A stretch of DNA of 64,000 bases from Bacillota bacterium (GTDB lineage Bacteria; Bacillota; Clostridia; Lachnospirales; Lachnospiraceae), in NCBI GenBank assembly GCA_023392615.1, contig JAEVYT010000007.1, positions 4,615 through 68,614 of the forward strand. The letters run 5' to 3'. The translations under genes and the position numbers were made by a program. The notes under the pieces are model-generated. The model searched no databases and had not been told where the DNA came from. It saw only the letters and a program-made list of their open reading frames with translations. This document shows, one piece after another, positions 9,025-17,794 of this stretch (position 1 is the stretch's first letter; each line of letters starts with the position of its first letter).

Positions 9025-9053
9025 TTGACTTTATGTACTGATTTTACTATAGT
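9025..9053 (+). promoter_or_regulatory. Sigma-70-type promoter of the Crp/Fnr gene
   Basis: TTGACT (9025-9030) and TATAGT (9048-9053) are separated by exactly 17 bases, about 45 bases before the TTG start at 9097. The position rules out the upstream ATG at 9019 as the translation start. Confidence 0.65.
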
Positions 9054-9068
9054 GAAACATATAAGTAT

Positions 9069-9082
9069 GTTGTATTTACAAC
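9069..9082. promoter_or_regulatory. Candidate operator, GTTGTA-TT-TACAAC
   Basis: A perfect 6-bp inverted repeat with a 2-base spacer lies just downstream of the promoter and overlaps the leader before the ribosome site. The size and symmetry suit a dimeric regulator, so autorepression by the encoded Crp/Fnr protein is possible. Confidence 0.4.
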
Positions 9083-9096
9083 GAAAAGAGGATAAT

Positions 9097-9756
9097 TTGA
9101 AAGAATATTATAAAATTTTAAAAAATGTTACTTTATTTGAAGGTTTAAAAGAAGAAGAACTTGAGTCAGTACTAAACTGTCTCTCTTCAAAAACAACAAG
9201 GTACGGAAAGAACCAGGTCATTCTTCATCACGGAGAAAACACTACAAATATCGGAATCGTTTTATCGGGACAGACTCAGGTCATGAAAGAGGATTATTAC
9301 GGTAATCGTAACCTAATTGCAAATTTAAGCGAAGGGATGCTATTTGGCGAAACCTTTGTGTGCGCTGATATAAAAACGCTCCCGGTTAGTGTGATCAGCA
9401 CAACCGAAAGCGTCATTCTTTGGATTGATTATCGAAGGATCATCTCTCCCTGTACGCAGGTATGTTCCTTCCATAGTACATTAATTTATAACATGTTAAG
9501 AATTTTATCTATGAAAAATTTATTACTAAGTCAGAAGATTGAATTCATATCAAAACGCACAACACGAGAAAAGCTAGTTGCTTATCTATCCTCAGAAGCT
9601 CAGAAAAATGGATCCAATCATTTTCTTATTCCATTTAATCGCCAGGAACTGGCAGACTATCTTAGTGTTGATCGTAGCGCAATGTCTGCGGAGCTTAGCC
9701 GCTTAAAAAGCGAAGGGATATTAGATTATCACAAAAATCAGTTTACATTATTATAG
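9097..9756 (+). CDS. Crp/Fnr family transcriptional regulator
   Basis: A 219-residue regulator with a cyclic-nucleotide-type sensor domain. LFEGLKEEELESVL begins it, and GIVLSGQTQVMKED and GEGMLFGETFV form the beta-roll (roughly residues 10-125). A dimerisation helix follows, then a Crp-type helix-turn-helix (NRQELADYLSVDRSAMSAELSRL). No N-terminal Cys cluster is seen, so it is not a classical FNR iron-sulfur sensor. The ligand may be a small molecule or haem, as in related regulators of anaerobes. Translation starts at the TTG at 9097 after AAGAGG. The ferredoxin gene is divergent and is a likely target. Confidence 0.87.
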   Translation: MKEYYKILKNVTLFEGLKEEELESVLNCLSSKTTRYGKNQVILHHGENTTNIGIVLSGQTQVMKEDYYGNRNLIANLSEGMLFGETFVCADIKTLPVSVISTTESVILWIDYRRIISPCTQVCSFHSTLIYNMLRILSMKNLLLSQKIEFISKRTTREKLVAYLSSEAQKNGSNHFLIPFNRQELADYLSVDRSAMSAELSRLKSEGILDYHKNQFTLL

Positions 9757-9872
9757 ATAAAACCACCAACACTATAAATCATTCAAGGATTCCATTCTGC
9801 CGACCCCATGATATAATTTATGTTTCATATAATAGTCGCTATCACACAGTAGAATTCTTATATAACAATTAC

Positions 9873-10733
9873 TTAATGAATTGCTCTCTTACCGTGATGA
9901 CCACCCATAACATCCGCTACATCATTAATCGTTACAAACGCGTTCGGATCTTTATCATTAATAATTGCTCGCATCTTCGAAAGCTCTAGCCTAGATACAA
10001 CAGAGTAGATTACTGTTTTAGAGGCATTCGTAAATCCTCCTCTTCCCTCTAGAAAGGTCACTCCACGTCCCAAACGATCGTTAATTGCGGATGCAATTTC
10101 ATCTCCGTTATTTGTTACGATCATAACCGCCTTGGCCTCATCAAAACCTTCAATCACTATATCAACTGCTTTATGTACAACAAAGTATGCAAGCATCGAA
10201 TACAATGCACGATCTCGTCCTAGAACAAGAGCTGCCAACAGGAAGATAAATACATTAAATATCATAACAATCTGTCCTATAGAAAACATGCCGCCCTTAC
10301 ATAAAATGATTGCTATAATCTCCGTGCCATCTAACGATCCGCCGTATCGTATAATTAACCCCACGCCTACCCCTAATATGATTCCACCAAATACAGTTGC
10401 CAGCAATACATCTCCTGTATATTCCGAAATAGGATGAAAGAGATACATAAATAAAGAGAACATCGTAATTGAAAAAAGCGATGTAATAACAAAGGTTTTA
10501 CCAATCTGTTTATATCCTAAAAATAAAAATGGAACATTTAACACAAAGGTAAATACAGCAATCGGAATATGTGTTATTCGTCCAGCAATAATGGAAATAC
10601 CCACAATACCACCGTCTATAATACTATTTGGTACAAGGAAAATCTCCAGACCCAAAGCTGCAATTAAAGCACCTAGCAATAACAAAGCATATTTTTTTAA
10701 TATTGTATAGATGCTGGTTTGTTTTTTATTCAT
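9873..10733 (-). CDS. YitT family membrane protein (second copy)
   Basis: A 286-residue polytopic protein of the YitT/DUF2179 family, paralogous to the one at 3027-3890. It shares the layout of a membrane half with GGSLDGTEIIAI near residue 136 and a soluble tail with GRGGFTNASKTVIYSVVSR. It has about six hydrophobic helices. AGGGGGG lies 6 bases before the ATG at 10733, which is preferred to the ATG at 10760. No operon partner is evident and no transported substrate is known for the family. Confidence 0.87.
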   Translation of the reverse strand: MNKKQTSIYTILKKYALLLLGALIAALGLEIFLVPNSIIDGGIVGISIIAGRITHIPIAVFTFVLNVPFLFLGYKQIGKTFVITSLFSITMFSLFMYLFHPISEYTGDVLLATVFGGIILGVGVGLIIRYGGSLDGTEIIAIILCKGGMFSIGQIVMIFNVFIFLLAALVLGRDRALYSMLAYFVVHKAVDIVIEGFDEAKAVMIVTNNGDEIASAINDRLGRGVTFLEGRGGFTNASKTVIYSVVSRLELSKMRAIINDKDPNAFVTINDVADVMGGHHGKRAIH

Positions 10734-10808
10734 ATATTCCCCCCTATTATTAATCGCCATCTAGACGACATACAATCTTATCAATGTCGATGGTTTATTC
10801 CTATCTCA

Positions 10809-11939
10809 TTAAAGTGGCTTGACCACCATTCCATTTACCTCAACTTCGTCTGTTATTTCAATGACGATACATTTTCGACCGTCCACCATTTTGGTTTGAA
10901 CCAAATCCGTTCTCTCCGGATTTACCTTTACAACAACATCCGGAGTTTTCACTTCAAAAACTCTGGTACTGGTAAGATTCGCTGCAAGTAATGTGGCATT
11001 ATCCCCTGTCATGGCATCAAAGTTCTTATCGAACTCAATCAGTTTCTCCTGTTCTACTCCACTTTCGGACAAGAGAGATTTCACTTCTGACTTATCAAGA
11101 ACTAATGGTTCAGGAATCTCCTTCATTTTATGCTCTTCAATAATCTCATTTAATTTATCATGAATATTCTTTACAATTTCATATTCACATTCTTCCCCAA
11201 GTGTCTCTTTTACCAATGTTTGAAAAGTTTCCTTTTGTAACCCTGCGGTCATTGGTACATCACATCCAAGTAGACCATCAACAAATTCATTATGTAACTC
11301 CTCGGAATCTTTGGAATAATACAATATGCTATGGATATCTGTACTCCTATCATTAAAAGCCGGGAATAAGAATCCGTTATGCGGTGCACCTACCACCCAA
11401 TCCTGAATACGCTTTTGGATTTGATTTGTATCCGTATTATAACTAAGACCCGGTTTTGATAGTTTTACCGGACAGATGGAACATAATATAAAGCGATAAA
11501 CCTCATCAGAGGCATCCTCCATAAACTGTCTATCATTTGATTTTCCCGGTACATCATACGCTGCATAGATCACTAAGATTAAATAGCTTCCAACATAATC
11601 ATATAACTGCACAATTCTTTGATAAAATTCATCCAGTAATTCTTCTTGCTTTAATTCACTGTCTCTGAGCTTTAATAAGAACTCCTGTGTCCCTCCATTA
11701 AATTCACTCTCCGTTGGAAATTCCAGGTTCATCAAATTTCTTCCGATTGAACCAGATAAAGTTTTCTTAAATATTTCAAAATATTTAAAGGTTTCTTCCT
11801 CCGGCATACAGAGGAAGGATTCCGTAAATCTTGACTTAATCTCTTTTTCTCCGTCAACGTAACAACCGCTAACCTTTGTAATAGAACAATTATCATGATT
11901 AAATTGTTTTTTAATTTCAGATATTTCACTATTAATCAT
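10809..11939 (-). CDS. DUF4317 domain-containing protein
   Basis: A protein of about 376 residues matching the DUF4317 family of Lachnospiraceae and relatives. The start EISEIKKQFNHDNCSITKVSGCYVD is characteristic, and the C-terminus reads GRKCIVIEITDEVEVNGM. It is soluble, with no signal peptide or membrane helix. The family is conserved but uncharacterised. Of two close ATGs, the one at 11939 is better spaced from GAGAGGAGA. It lies 62 bases after the ABC exporter operon, on the same strand. I cannot tell whether it is cotranscribed with that operon. Confidence 0.8.
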   Translation of the reverse strand: MINSEISEIKKQFNHDNCSITKVSGCYVDGEKEIKSRFTESFLCMPEEETFKYFEIFKKTLSGSIGRNLMNLEFPTESEFNGGTQEFLLKLRDSELKQEELLDEFYQRIVQLYDYVGSYLILVIYAAYDVPGKSNDRQFMEDASDEVYRFILCSICPVKLSKPGLSYNTDTNQIQKRIQDWVVGAPHNGFLFPAFNDRSTDIHSILYYSKDSEELHNEFVDGLLGCDVPMTAGLQKETFQTLVKETLGEECEYEIVKNIHDKLNEIIEEHKMKEIPEPLVLDKSEVKSLLSESGVEQEKLIEFDKNFDAMTGDNATLLAANLTSTRVFEVKTPDVVVKVNPERTDLVQTKMVDGRKCIVIEITDEVEVNGMVVKPL

Positions 11940-12000
11940 CTGCATTCTCCTCTCAGTAATCTATTCTCAAAAAACAGTTTATCATCTCATTCTCTTATTA

Positions 12001-13851
12001 TCAAGTGATAGGTATTGCGGATATGCTATATCCCATCTGACTCATCACCATCTCATAGTAATGACCTTTCAAACTCATAAGGATTTGATGATTTCCGTAT
12101 TCTAATATTCGTCCATCTCCAATTACCATGATCTTATCCGCATCACGGATTGTAGACAGACGATGAGCAATTAAAAAGCTGGTACGGTTTTTCATAAGTG
12201 ATACCAGAGCCTTCTGTATCTCCTTCTCAGTCTTGGTATCCACACTACTGGTTGCTTCATCTAAAATCAATATCGGACTATCACATAGAACTGCTCTAGC
12301 TATGGATATCAATTGTCTTTGTCCCTGACTCAAATTATCTGTCGATGCCGATACAATCGTATCATATCCATGCGGAAGTTTATCGATAAAATCATGTGCA
12401 TGTGCTATTTTAGCAGCCTTAATTACCTGCTCATCATCCGCATAAATATTCGAATACCGTATATTATCCTTAATGGTACCCCCAAATAAGCTTGTATCTT
12501 GAAGTACGACCGAAAAACATCTCCTTAGGCTGTCTCTTTTTATATCGGTTATCGGAACTCCATCTATCCGTATCGTTCCGTCATCCGCATCATAAAATCT
12601 AGTCATAAGATTCACTATTGTTGTTTTTCCTGCACCAGTTTCTCCTACTAGGGCAACCACCTCCCCAGGTTGCACTTGAAAGCTAATGTTCTTTAGAACG
12701 GGTTTATTCTTATCATAAGAAAAGCACACGTTAGAAAAAGTGACCTCACCGGTTGGATTTTTCATAAATACCGCATGATTTACATCCACTGCTTCTTCTT
12801 CATAATCTAATACTTCAAATACCCGTTCTGCACCGGCAAGTGCGGATTGTATTGTATTAAACATTCCTGCTACTGAATTGAGTGGTTGAGCAAATTGTTT
12901 CGAATAGCTTAGAAAGCTTACAACTGTACCAACTGCAAGCCCGTATTGTATTGACAAGATACCGCCTACTATTGATACCACTGCAAATATAAAATTATTA
13001 ATTACATTCATAAGTGGCATCATATATCCTGACCAAATTTGTGCTTTTGTGCTGCTACTTTGTAAATTTTCATTAATTATATTAAACTGGTCAATTACTT
13101 CCTTACGACGATCAAAGGCTTTTACCATCTTAAGTCCGAGTATACTTTCTTCTATGACTCCATTTAATGCTCCAAGACTTCTCTGTTGAGACAAAAAATA
13201 CGATCTACTTTTGGAGGCAATCAGCTTCGTTAAAATCGTCACTAAGGGTACACATAAAAGAACGGTAAATGTCAGAGGAATATTCAAGCGAATCATCACG
13301 ATTAAGGAGCCAATTACAGTCAAAACACTTGCTATTAGTTGAGTGGTCGTTTGCGCTATTACTGTGCTGATATTATCCACATCATTTGTAATTCGACTCA
13401 TTGTATCACCATGAGAACGGGTATCATAAAAACTTAATGGAAGCCTCTGCATCTTCCGAAAGAACTCACTCCGTAGCGTTAAAACTAACTTTTGTGATAT
13501 CTTCAGAGTAATTATACCATTGATTAAATTCAATAACCAATTTGATATATATAATGAGAGGATTACAATTATTAAAACCGTAAGTCTATCTATATCTACA
13601 CTCCTACCTTTAATATGAAAGGTATTAAAACTCTTACCTATAAAGTATGGAATTGCAACTGATATCAACGAAGATACACCAGTTAGTAGGATAGCGATAA
13701 ATATAGTTTTCCCCCAACGCATATAGATTTGAATAATTCGAATCAAGGTTCCCTTTGCATTTTTTGCCTTTGCGGTAGGAACGAAACGATCCCTTCCTGC
13801 TCCCGGTCGATGACCTAATGTAGGACCCCTCTGTTGAAGAGGCTCAGCCAT
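12001..13851 (-). CDS. ABC exporter half-transporter with canonical ATPase site
   Basis: A 616-residue membrane-ATPase fusion. The N-terminus is basic, and about six helices fill residues 40-330. The nucleotide-binding domain has Walker A GETGAGKTT (about residue 405), signature LSQGQRQ, Walker B LILDEATSSVD with the catalytic Glu, and H-loop AHRLS. It pairs with the neighbouring half-transporter, which starts upstream and ends only 2 bases before this ATG. GGAGG lies at the end of that upstream gene. The pair is a heterodimeric exporter in which this subunit holds the active site. The MerR regulator and MFS pump in the operon suggest drug efflux. Confidence 0.9.
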   Translation of the reverse strand: MAEPLQQRGPTLGHRPGAGRDRFVPTAKAKNAKGTLIRIIQIYMRWGKTIFIAILLTGVSSLISVAIPYFIGKSFNTFHIKGRSVDIDRLTVLIIVILSLYISNWLLNLINGIITLKISQKLVLTLRSEFFRKMQRLPLSFYDTRSHGDTMSRITNDVDNISTVIAQTTTQLIASVLTVIGSLIVMIRLNIPLTFTVLLCVPLVTILTKLIASKSRSYFLSQQRSLGALNGVIEESILGLKMVKAFDRRKEVIDQFNIINENLQSSSTKAQIWSGYMMPLMNVINNFIFAVVSIVGGILSIQYGLAVGTVVSFLSYSKQFAQPLNSVAGMFNTIQSALAGAERVFEVLDYEEEAVDVNHAVFMKNPTGEVTFSNVCFSYDKNKPVLKNISFQVQPGEVVALVGETGAGKTTIVNLMTRFYDADDGTIRIDGVPITDIKRDSLRRCFSVVLQDTSLFGGTIKDNIRYSNIYADDEQVIKAAKIAHAHDFIDKLPHGYDTIVSASTDNLSQGQRQLISIARAVLCDSPILILDEATSSVDTKTEKEIQKALVSLMKNRTSFLIAHRLSTIRDADKIMVIGDGRILEYGNHQILMSLKGHYYEMVMSQMGYSISAIPIT

Positions 13852-13853
13852 AT

Positions 13854-15572
13854 TTACGCCTCCTTTCCACTTTCAATCTGAGTATGATAGATATCTTGAT
13901 AAACTTCACAACTTTTCATTAACTCCTCATGAGAGCCAAATCCAACTTTCTTTCCGTTCTCCATAACAAGTATCTTATCAGCTAACATTGCTGTTCCACA
14001 CCGCTGTGTTATTGTTATCAGCGTTTGGCAATATTGTGATTCTCTAAGATTATCTCTTACCTTTGCTTCCGTCACAGCGTCTAGAGCGCTTGTAGCGTCA
14101 TCAAGTATTAATATCGGTGATTTTTTAATCATTGCACGTGCAATAGAGATGCGTTGCTTTTGTCCACCGGATAGATTGACTCCTCCACTTCCGAGTATGC
14201 TGCTATAACCATTATTCATCTTTGTGATAAAATCTGCCTGAGCCTTCTCCGTAACCAGCTTAATTTCTTCAAGTGATGCATCTTTCTTGCCCCAACGCAA
14301 ATTATCCGTTACTGAGCCGGAGAATAACATAGGTCTTTGAGGTACAATCGAGATATTGTTGCGCAACTCATCCACTCCCATATTTTTCAAATCATAATCA
14401 TCCAAAAATATATGACCACTGTCTGTATCATAAAATCGTAGTAGAAGCCAGGCTATTGTAGATTTTCCGCTGCCGGTAGGTCCGATGATTGCCAGACTTT
14501 CTCCTTGTTTTACAGAAAAAGATAGATCCTTAATTGCAGGAACTCCACTACCCCCTGGATAAGCAAAGCTAACTCGGTCAAAAGTAATGCTTCGATATGA
14601 TTGATTCCTCTTCTCACTTCCTGCAAAATCCTCCTCACAATCAAACACCTCTTGAATTCGTGCAGTAGAGGCTTTCGTTCGTACAAATACAGTAAATATA
14701 TTTGTTATCATGATTAGCGAATTCAGTATTTGTGCCATATAGATTGTAAATGCCGTCATATCTCCGGTATTGGCAAGATTTTTTTGAAATAAAATTCCAC
14801 CAACAAAGATAACAGTTACGGTTCCTATCCCAACAACCAGAGTCAGAATCGGTGAGATTACTGTTATTACCATTTGGGAGGATATTCCTTTTGCCATCAG
14901 ATTATTATTTTCGATATTAAACTTATCTATTTCGCTATCGTAAGTACCAAAGGCTTTCACTAGACGCACACCAATTAAATATTCCTGAACTCTTGAATTA
15001 ACACGATCAACAGCTTTCTGTAGCTGATAAAATCTAGGATAGCTGAATTTCATACTTATATAGATAAGTATAGATACGACAAGAACTACTCCATAGATAA
15101 TAAGACTTAATCGTGGATTCATTAAGGTAGCTAGAATTATACTGCCAATACACGTGATTGGAGCTTTCATAAATATCCTCATGGTTCCGTTAACACACTG
15201 AATAATCTGTGCAGTATCATTTGTCATTCTGGTAATCAACGAGCCATTCTCAATCTTATCTGAGCTAACTTCTGAAAAGGACATAATCTTCTCAAATAAA
15301 TCAGCCCTAAGATCAGCCCCCGTTCTTTGTGATACATAGCTCGCCAGATTATTTCTGACTATCGCAAAGCATGCACCAATCAATGTCACAAACAACATCA
15401 TTAATCCCCAATAATAGACGCGACTTAGTTCTCCCTTTTCAATTCCGCTATTCACAATATGTGACATAAGAGTGGGTCCTAACAAATCACAGAAAGATTC
15501 GAGCGTTACACATATGAGTGCGACTATAAAAGGAGTCTTATATCTCTTGAAATATTTACCGTATAACTTCAA
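13854..15572 (-). CDS. ABC exporter half-transporter with degenerate ATPase site
   Basis: A 572-residue membrane-ATPase fusion with six predicted helices (residues 10-310) and a nucleotide-binding domain. The domain has Walker A GPTGSGKST and signature LSGGQKQ, but Walker B reads LILDDATSALD, with Asp in place of the catalytic Glu. The H-loop reads ITQRC, with Gln in place of His. Heterodimeric exporters usually have one such degenerate site, and the partner at 12001-13851 is canonical. The start is a TTG at 15572 behind AGAGGG. The MFS gene ends 25 bases upstream, so the genes are probably cotranscribed. Confidence 0.9.
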   Translation of the reverse strand: MKLYGKYFKRYKTPFIVALICVTLESFCDLLGPTLMSHIVNSGIEKGELSRVYYWGLMMLFVTLIGACFAIVRNNLASYVSQRTGADLRADLFEKIMSFSEVSSDKIENGSLITRMTNDTAQIIQCVNGTMRIFMKAPITCIGSIILATLMNPRLSLIIYGVVLVVSILIYISMKFSYPRFYQLQKAVDRVNSRVQEYLIGVRLVKAFGTYDSEIDKFNIENNNLMAKGISSQMVITVISPILTLVVGIGTVTVIFVGGILFQKNLANTGDMTAFTIYMAQILNSLIMITNIFTVFVRTKASTARIQEVFDCEEDFAGSEKRNQSYRSITFDRVSFAYPGGSGVPAIKDLSFSVKQGESLAIIGPTGSGKSTIAWLLLRFYDTDSGHIFLDDYDLKNMGVDELRNNISIVPQRPMLFSGSVTDNLRWGKKDASLEEIKLVTEKAQADFITKMNNGYSSILGSGGVNLSGGQKQRISIARAMIKKSPILILDDATSALDAVTEAKVRDNLRESQYCQTLITITQRCGTAMLADKILVMENGKKVGFGSHEELMKSCEVYQDIYHTQIESGKEA

Positions 15573-15597
15573 TCTACATCCCTCTTTTCATACCTTA

Positions 15598-17046
15598 CTA
15601 ACTCAAAGAATCCACCTTACCATCCGATGACCAATCCGGTTCCATCCCTCTTGAATAGGATATAATAGCTGCGATTATACTAAATATAAACGATATCATA
15701 AATGCCATCCTAAGGCCGCCCATAAACTGTCCTACTGCAATTCCTTTCGAGCCAACCTGAGTCCCGACAAATAATGCCTGCATCGCTTCCGGTGATATTG
15801 ATGATGATATAATAGCCATCGATATCGCAATACTCAATACATTCCCTGCATTCATTGACATTGTTCTCACTCCGGCCGCAATTCCTCTCTTATTTGCAGG
15901 CACGATGCTCATAATCGCAGACGTATTTGGTGAGAAAAACATACCGGAACCAAAGCCCATAATTAGCATCCATATCATTAATTCTACCATGGATGTGTTC
16001 TTGTTAATAAACATCATTCCAAAAAGACCGGCTGCTGATATCAATAGTCCAACTGAACTGAGCACTCTTGCACCGTATTTATCTGAAAGATAACCACTAA
16101 TTGGAGATACAACCATCATTGAAATAGCAAATGGCGCAAGCAAAATTCCAGCCTGAATCGGATCAATCCCCTTAATTCCTTGAAAATAAAAGATTAATAA
16201 GAATGTAACCGCACCTCTTGCAATTCCGTTGAGAAGATTGCTGGCATATGCAAAAGCTAGTACTCGTGTTTTTAAAAGCTTCATATCAAGCATCGGTTCT
16301 TCTGTTCTGTTTTCTATATGTACAAAAGCACCTAACAATACAACCGAAATTACACTTAACCCTATCACTGAGGCATGAAACCAACCTGAAAATCCGCCTA
16401 TCGTAAGGGCAATTAGCAATGCAAGCATGCCAAGAGAGAATGTTATCGTTCCCTTAAAATCAAACTTCTGTTTTGTAGTTATAATTTCTCCCTCCTTCAG
16501 CATAAACGCTGCCCAAAGCGTTCCGATAATACCGATTGGAATATTAATATAGAATATGCTTCTCCATCCGATATTTATTAAAAATCCACCCAATATGGGG
16601 CCTGCAATGGATGCTATACTTATAATCATGCTATTAATTCCCAATGCTCTTCCAAGTTCACTTTTAGGAAATGCATCTGCAACAATCGCAGTACTATTAG
16701 CAACCATTAATGCTCCTCCAATTGCTTGAATTAATCGAAAGATTAACAGCTGAGTTCCTGACTGTGATATTGCACAGAATAAAGATGAAATTGTAAATAT
16801 TGCAAACCCACTTACATATAATTTCTTTCTCCCAAACATATCTGCAATTCTACCGATAGATGGAACTAATATGGTCATAGCGAGCATATATCCCATCAAA
16901 ATCCAGGTTACCAATGCCATCCCCACTTTTAAATCCTTCATAATAACAGGAAGCGCCATCATTAATGTACTTCCGCTTAACACTGAAAATAATGCACCCA
17001 TTGATGTGCAGGAAAGTGCAATCCATTTATATCTATCTTGTTTCAT
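15598..17046 (-). CDS. MFS multidrug transporter, DHA2 type
   Basis: A 482-residue polytopic transporter with about fourteen hydrophobic segments. Family motifs include GRIADMFGRKKLYVSGF (motif A, about residues 63-79), QAIGGALMVANS, and LGINSMIISIASIAGPILGG (motif C), typical of proton-driven drug/H+ antiporters of the 14-helix group. The ATG at 17046 follows AGGAGAGG. It lies second in the MerR-led operon, 23 bases after the regulator gene. The substrate is unknown; drug or toxic-compound efflux fits both the family and the operon. Confidence 0.9.
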   Translation of the reverse strand: MKQDRYKWIALSCTSMGALFSVLSGSTLMMALPVIMKDLKVGMALVTWILMGYMLAMTILVPSIGRIADMFGRKKLYVSGFAIFTISSLFCAISQSGTQLLIFRLIQAIGGALMVANSTAIVADAFPKSELGRALGINSMIISIASIAGPILGGFLINIGWRSIFYINIPIGIIGTLWAAFMLKEGEIITTKQKFDFKGTITFSLGMLALLIALTIGGFSGWFHASVIGLSVISVVLLGAFVHIENRTEEPMLDMKLLKTRVLAFAYASNLLNGIARGAVTFLLIFYFQGIKGIDPIQAGILLAPFAISMMVVSPISGYLSDKYGARVLSSVGLLISAAGLFGMMFINKNTSMVELMIWMLIMGFGSGMFFSPNTSAIMSIVPANKRGIAAGVRTMSMNAGNVLSIAISMAIISSSISPEAMQALFVGTQVGSKGIAVGQFMGGLRMAFMISFIFSIIAAIISYSRGMEPDWSSDGKVDSLS

Positions 17047-17069
17047 TTTCGTCCTCTCCTATGATGATA

Positions 17070-17477
17070 TTATTTATTAGCCTTCATATCAAGATCTGCC
17101 AATATATCCATATATTTAGCTTTTACTCGTTTCATCGTTTCTTCTTTTTGCTCAATTAATTCAATCTGTTTATTGATTGCATGAACTGATTTTTCAATCA
17201 TCTCCTTATCTTGATGTTCTCCTTCAATAATACCTCTAATAATTAATTCCAGATCAAATACATCTTTCACTTCATTCAGACTGAAGCCAAGACTGTCCTT
17301 ATAAGATCTTATTCTCGATATCCTATCAATGTCCTCATCGGAATATAATCTATATTGCGACTCAGTTCTTACCGGTTTAATTAATTCAATATCCTCATAG
17401 TAGCGAATGGCTCGCTTTGTAAGACCGGTTATCTTCGCCACCTCTTCAATTCGATAAAGTTTCTTCTCCATAATCAT
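17070..17477 (-). CDS. MerR family transcriptional regulator
   Basis: A regulator of about 135 residues. The N-terminal winged helix-turn-helix is typical of MerR (YRIEEVAKITGLTKRAIRYYED, then YRLYSDEDIDRISRIRSYKD), followed by a long dimerisation helix (residues 75-130). There is no obvious metal-binding Cys cluster or large ligand-binding domain. Three in-frame ATGs occur within 13 bases; the middle one at 17477 is best spaced from AAAGG. It heads an operon with an MFS pump and a heterodimeric ABC exporter. A 34-bp palindrome upstream is the likely operator, allowing autoregulation. Confidence 0.88.
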   Translation of the reverse strand: MIMEKKLYRIEEVAKITGLTKRAIRYYEDIELIKPVRTESQYRLYSDEDIDRISRIRSYKDSLGFSLNEVKDVFDLELIIRGIIEGEHQDKEMIEKSVHAINKQIELIEQKEETMKRVKAKYMDILADLDMKANK

Positions 17478-17572
17478 TATCATTACCTTTCATCTAGAGC
17501 TATCATGAATTATTAAAACAAATTGCCCCACATCAGCACATATACGATTGTATAAGCAACTCTATTATAAAA

Positions 17573-17601
17573 ATTATATGCAACCATAACATTAACGTCA
17601 A
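17573..17601 (-). promoter_or_regulatory. Promoter of the MerR-efflux operon
   Basis: On the minus strand, TTGACG (17596-17601) and TATAAT (17573-17578) are 17 bases apart. The promoter lies inside or beside the palindrome at 17580-17613. The spacing is normal, not the long 19-20 bp of classic MerR-activated promoters. Confidence 0.6.
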
Positions 17602-17613
17602 TGTTATAGTTGC
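17580..17613. promoter_or_regulatory. 34-bp near-perfect palindrome, candidate operator
   Basis: The 14-base arms (17580-17593 and 17600-17613) match at 13 positions around a 6-base centre containing ACGT. It covers the -35 element and spacer of the operon promoter, so a bound regulator would contact or block the polymerase site. Confidence 0.55.
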
Positions 17614-17662
17614 ATATATTTGTTATCCATTTTCAAAAAATGTCTGTATATAATTCTAAAAA

Positions 17663-17731
17663 AAGAGACACCCTACTTGACATTACTAGGAAAGTATAGC
17701 TCCTCGACAAATATCAAATACGGCATCTCTT
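17663..17731 (-). terminator. Terminator of the chemoreceptor gene, with a long structured loop
   Basis: On the minus strand AAGAGATGCC pairs with GGTGTCTCTT (10 bp, two G-U wobbles), followed by a run of seven T. The loop of about 49 bases has a small internal AGGA/TCCT pairing, unusual for a simple terminator. Confidence 0.55.
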
Positions 17732-17794
17732 ATAGATGGTAAAAGGAACACATTCATTCTTACATTCTACCAACATTAGTTTTTACGAAATTTA

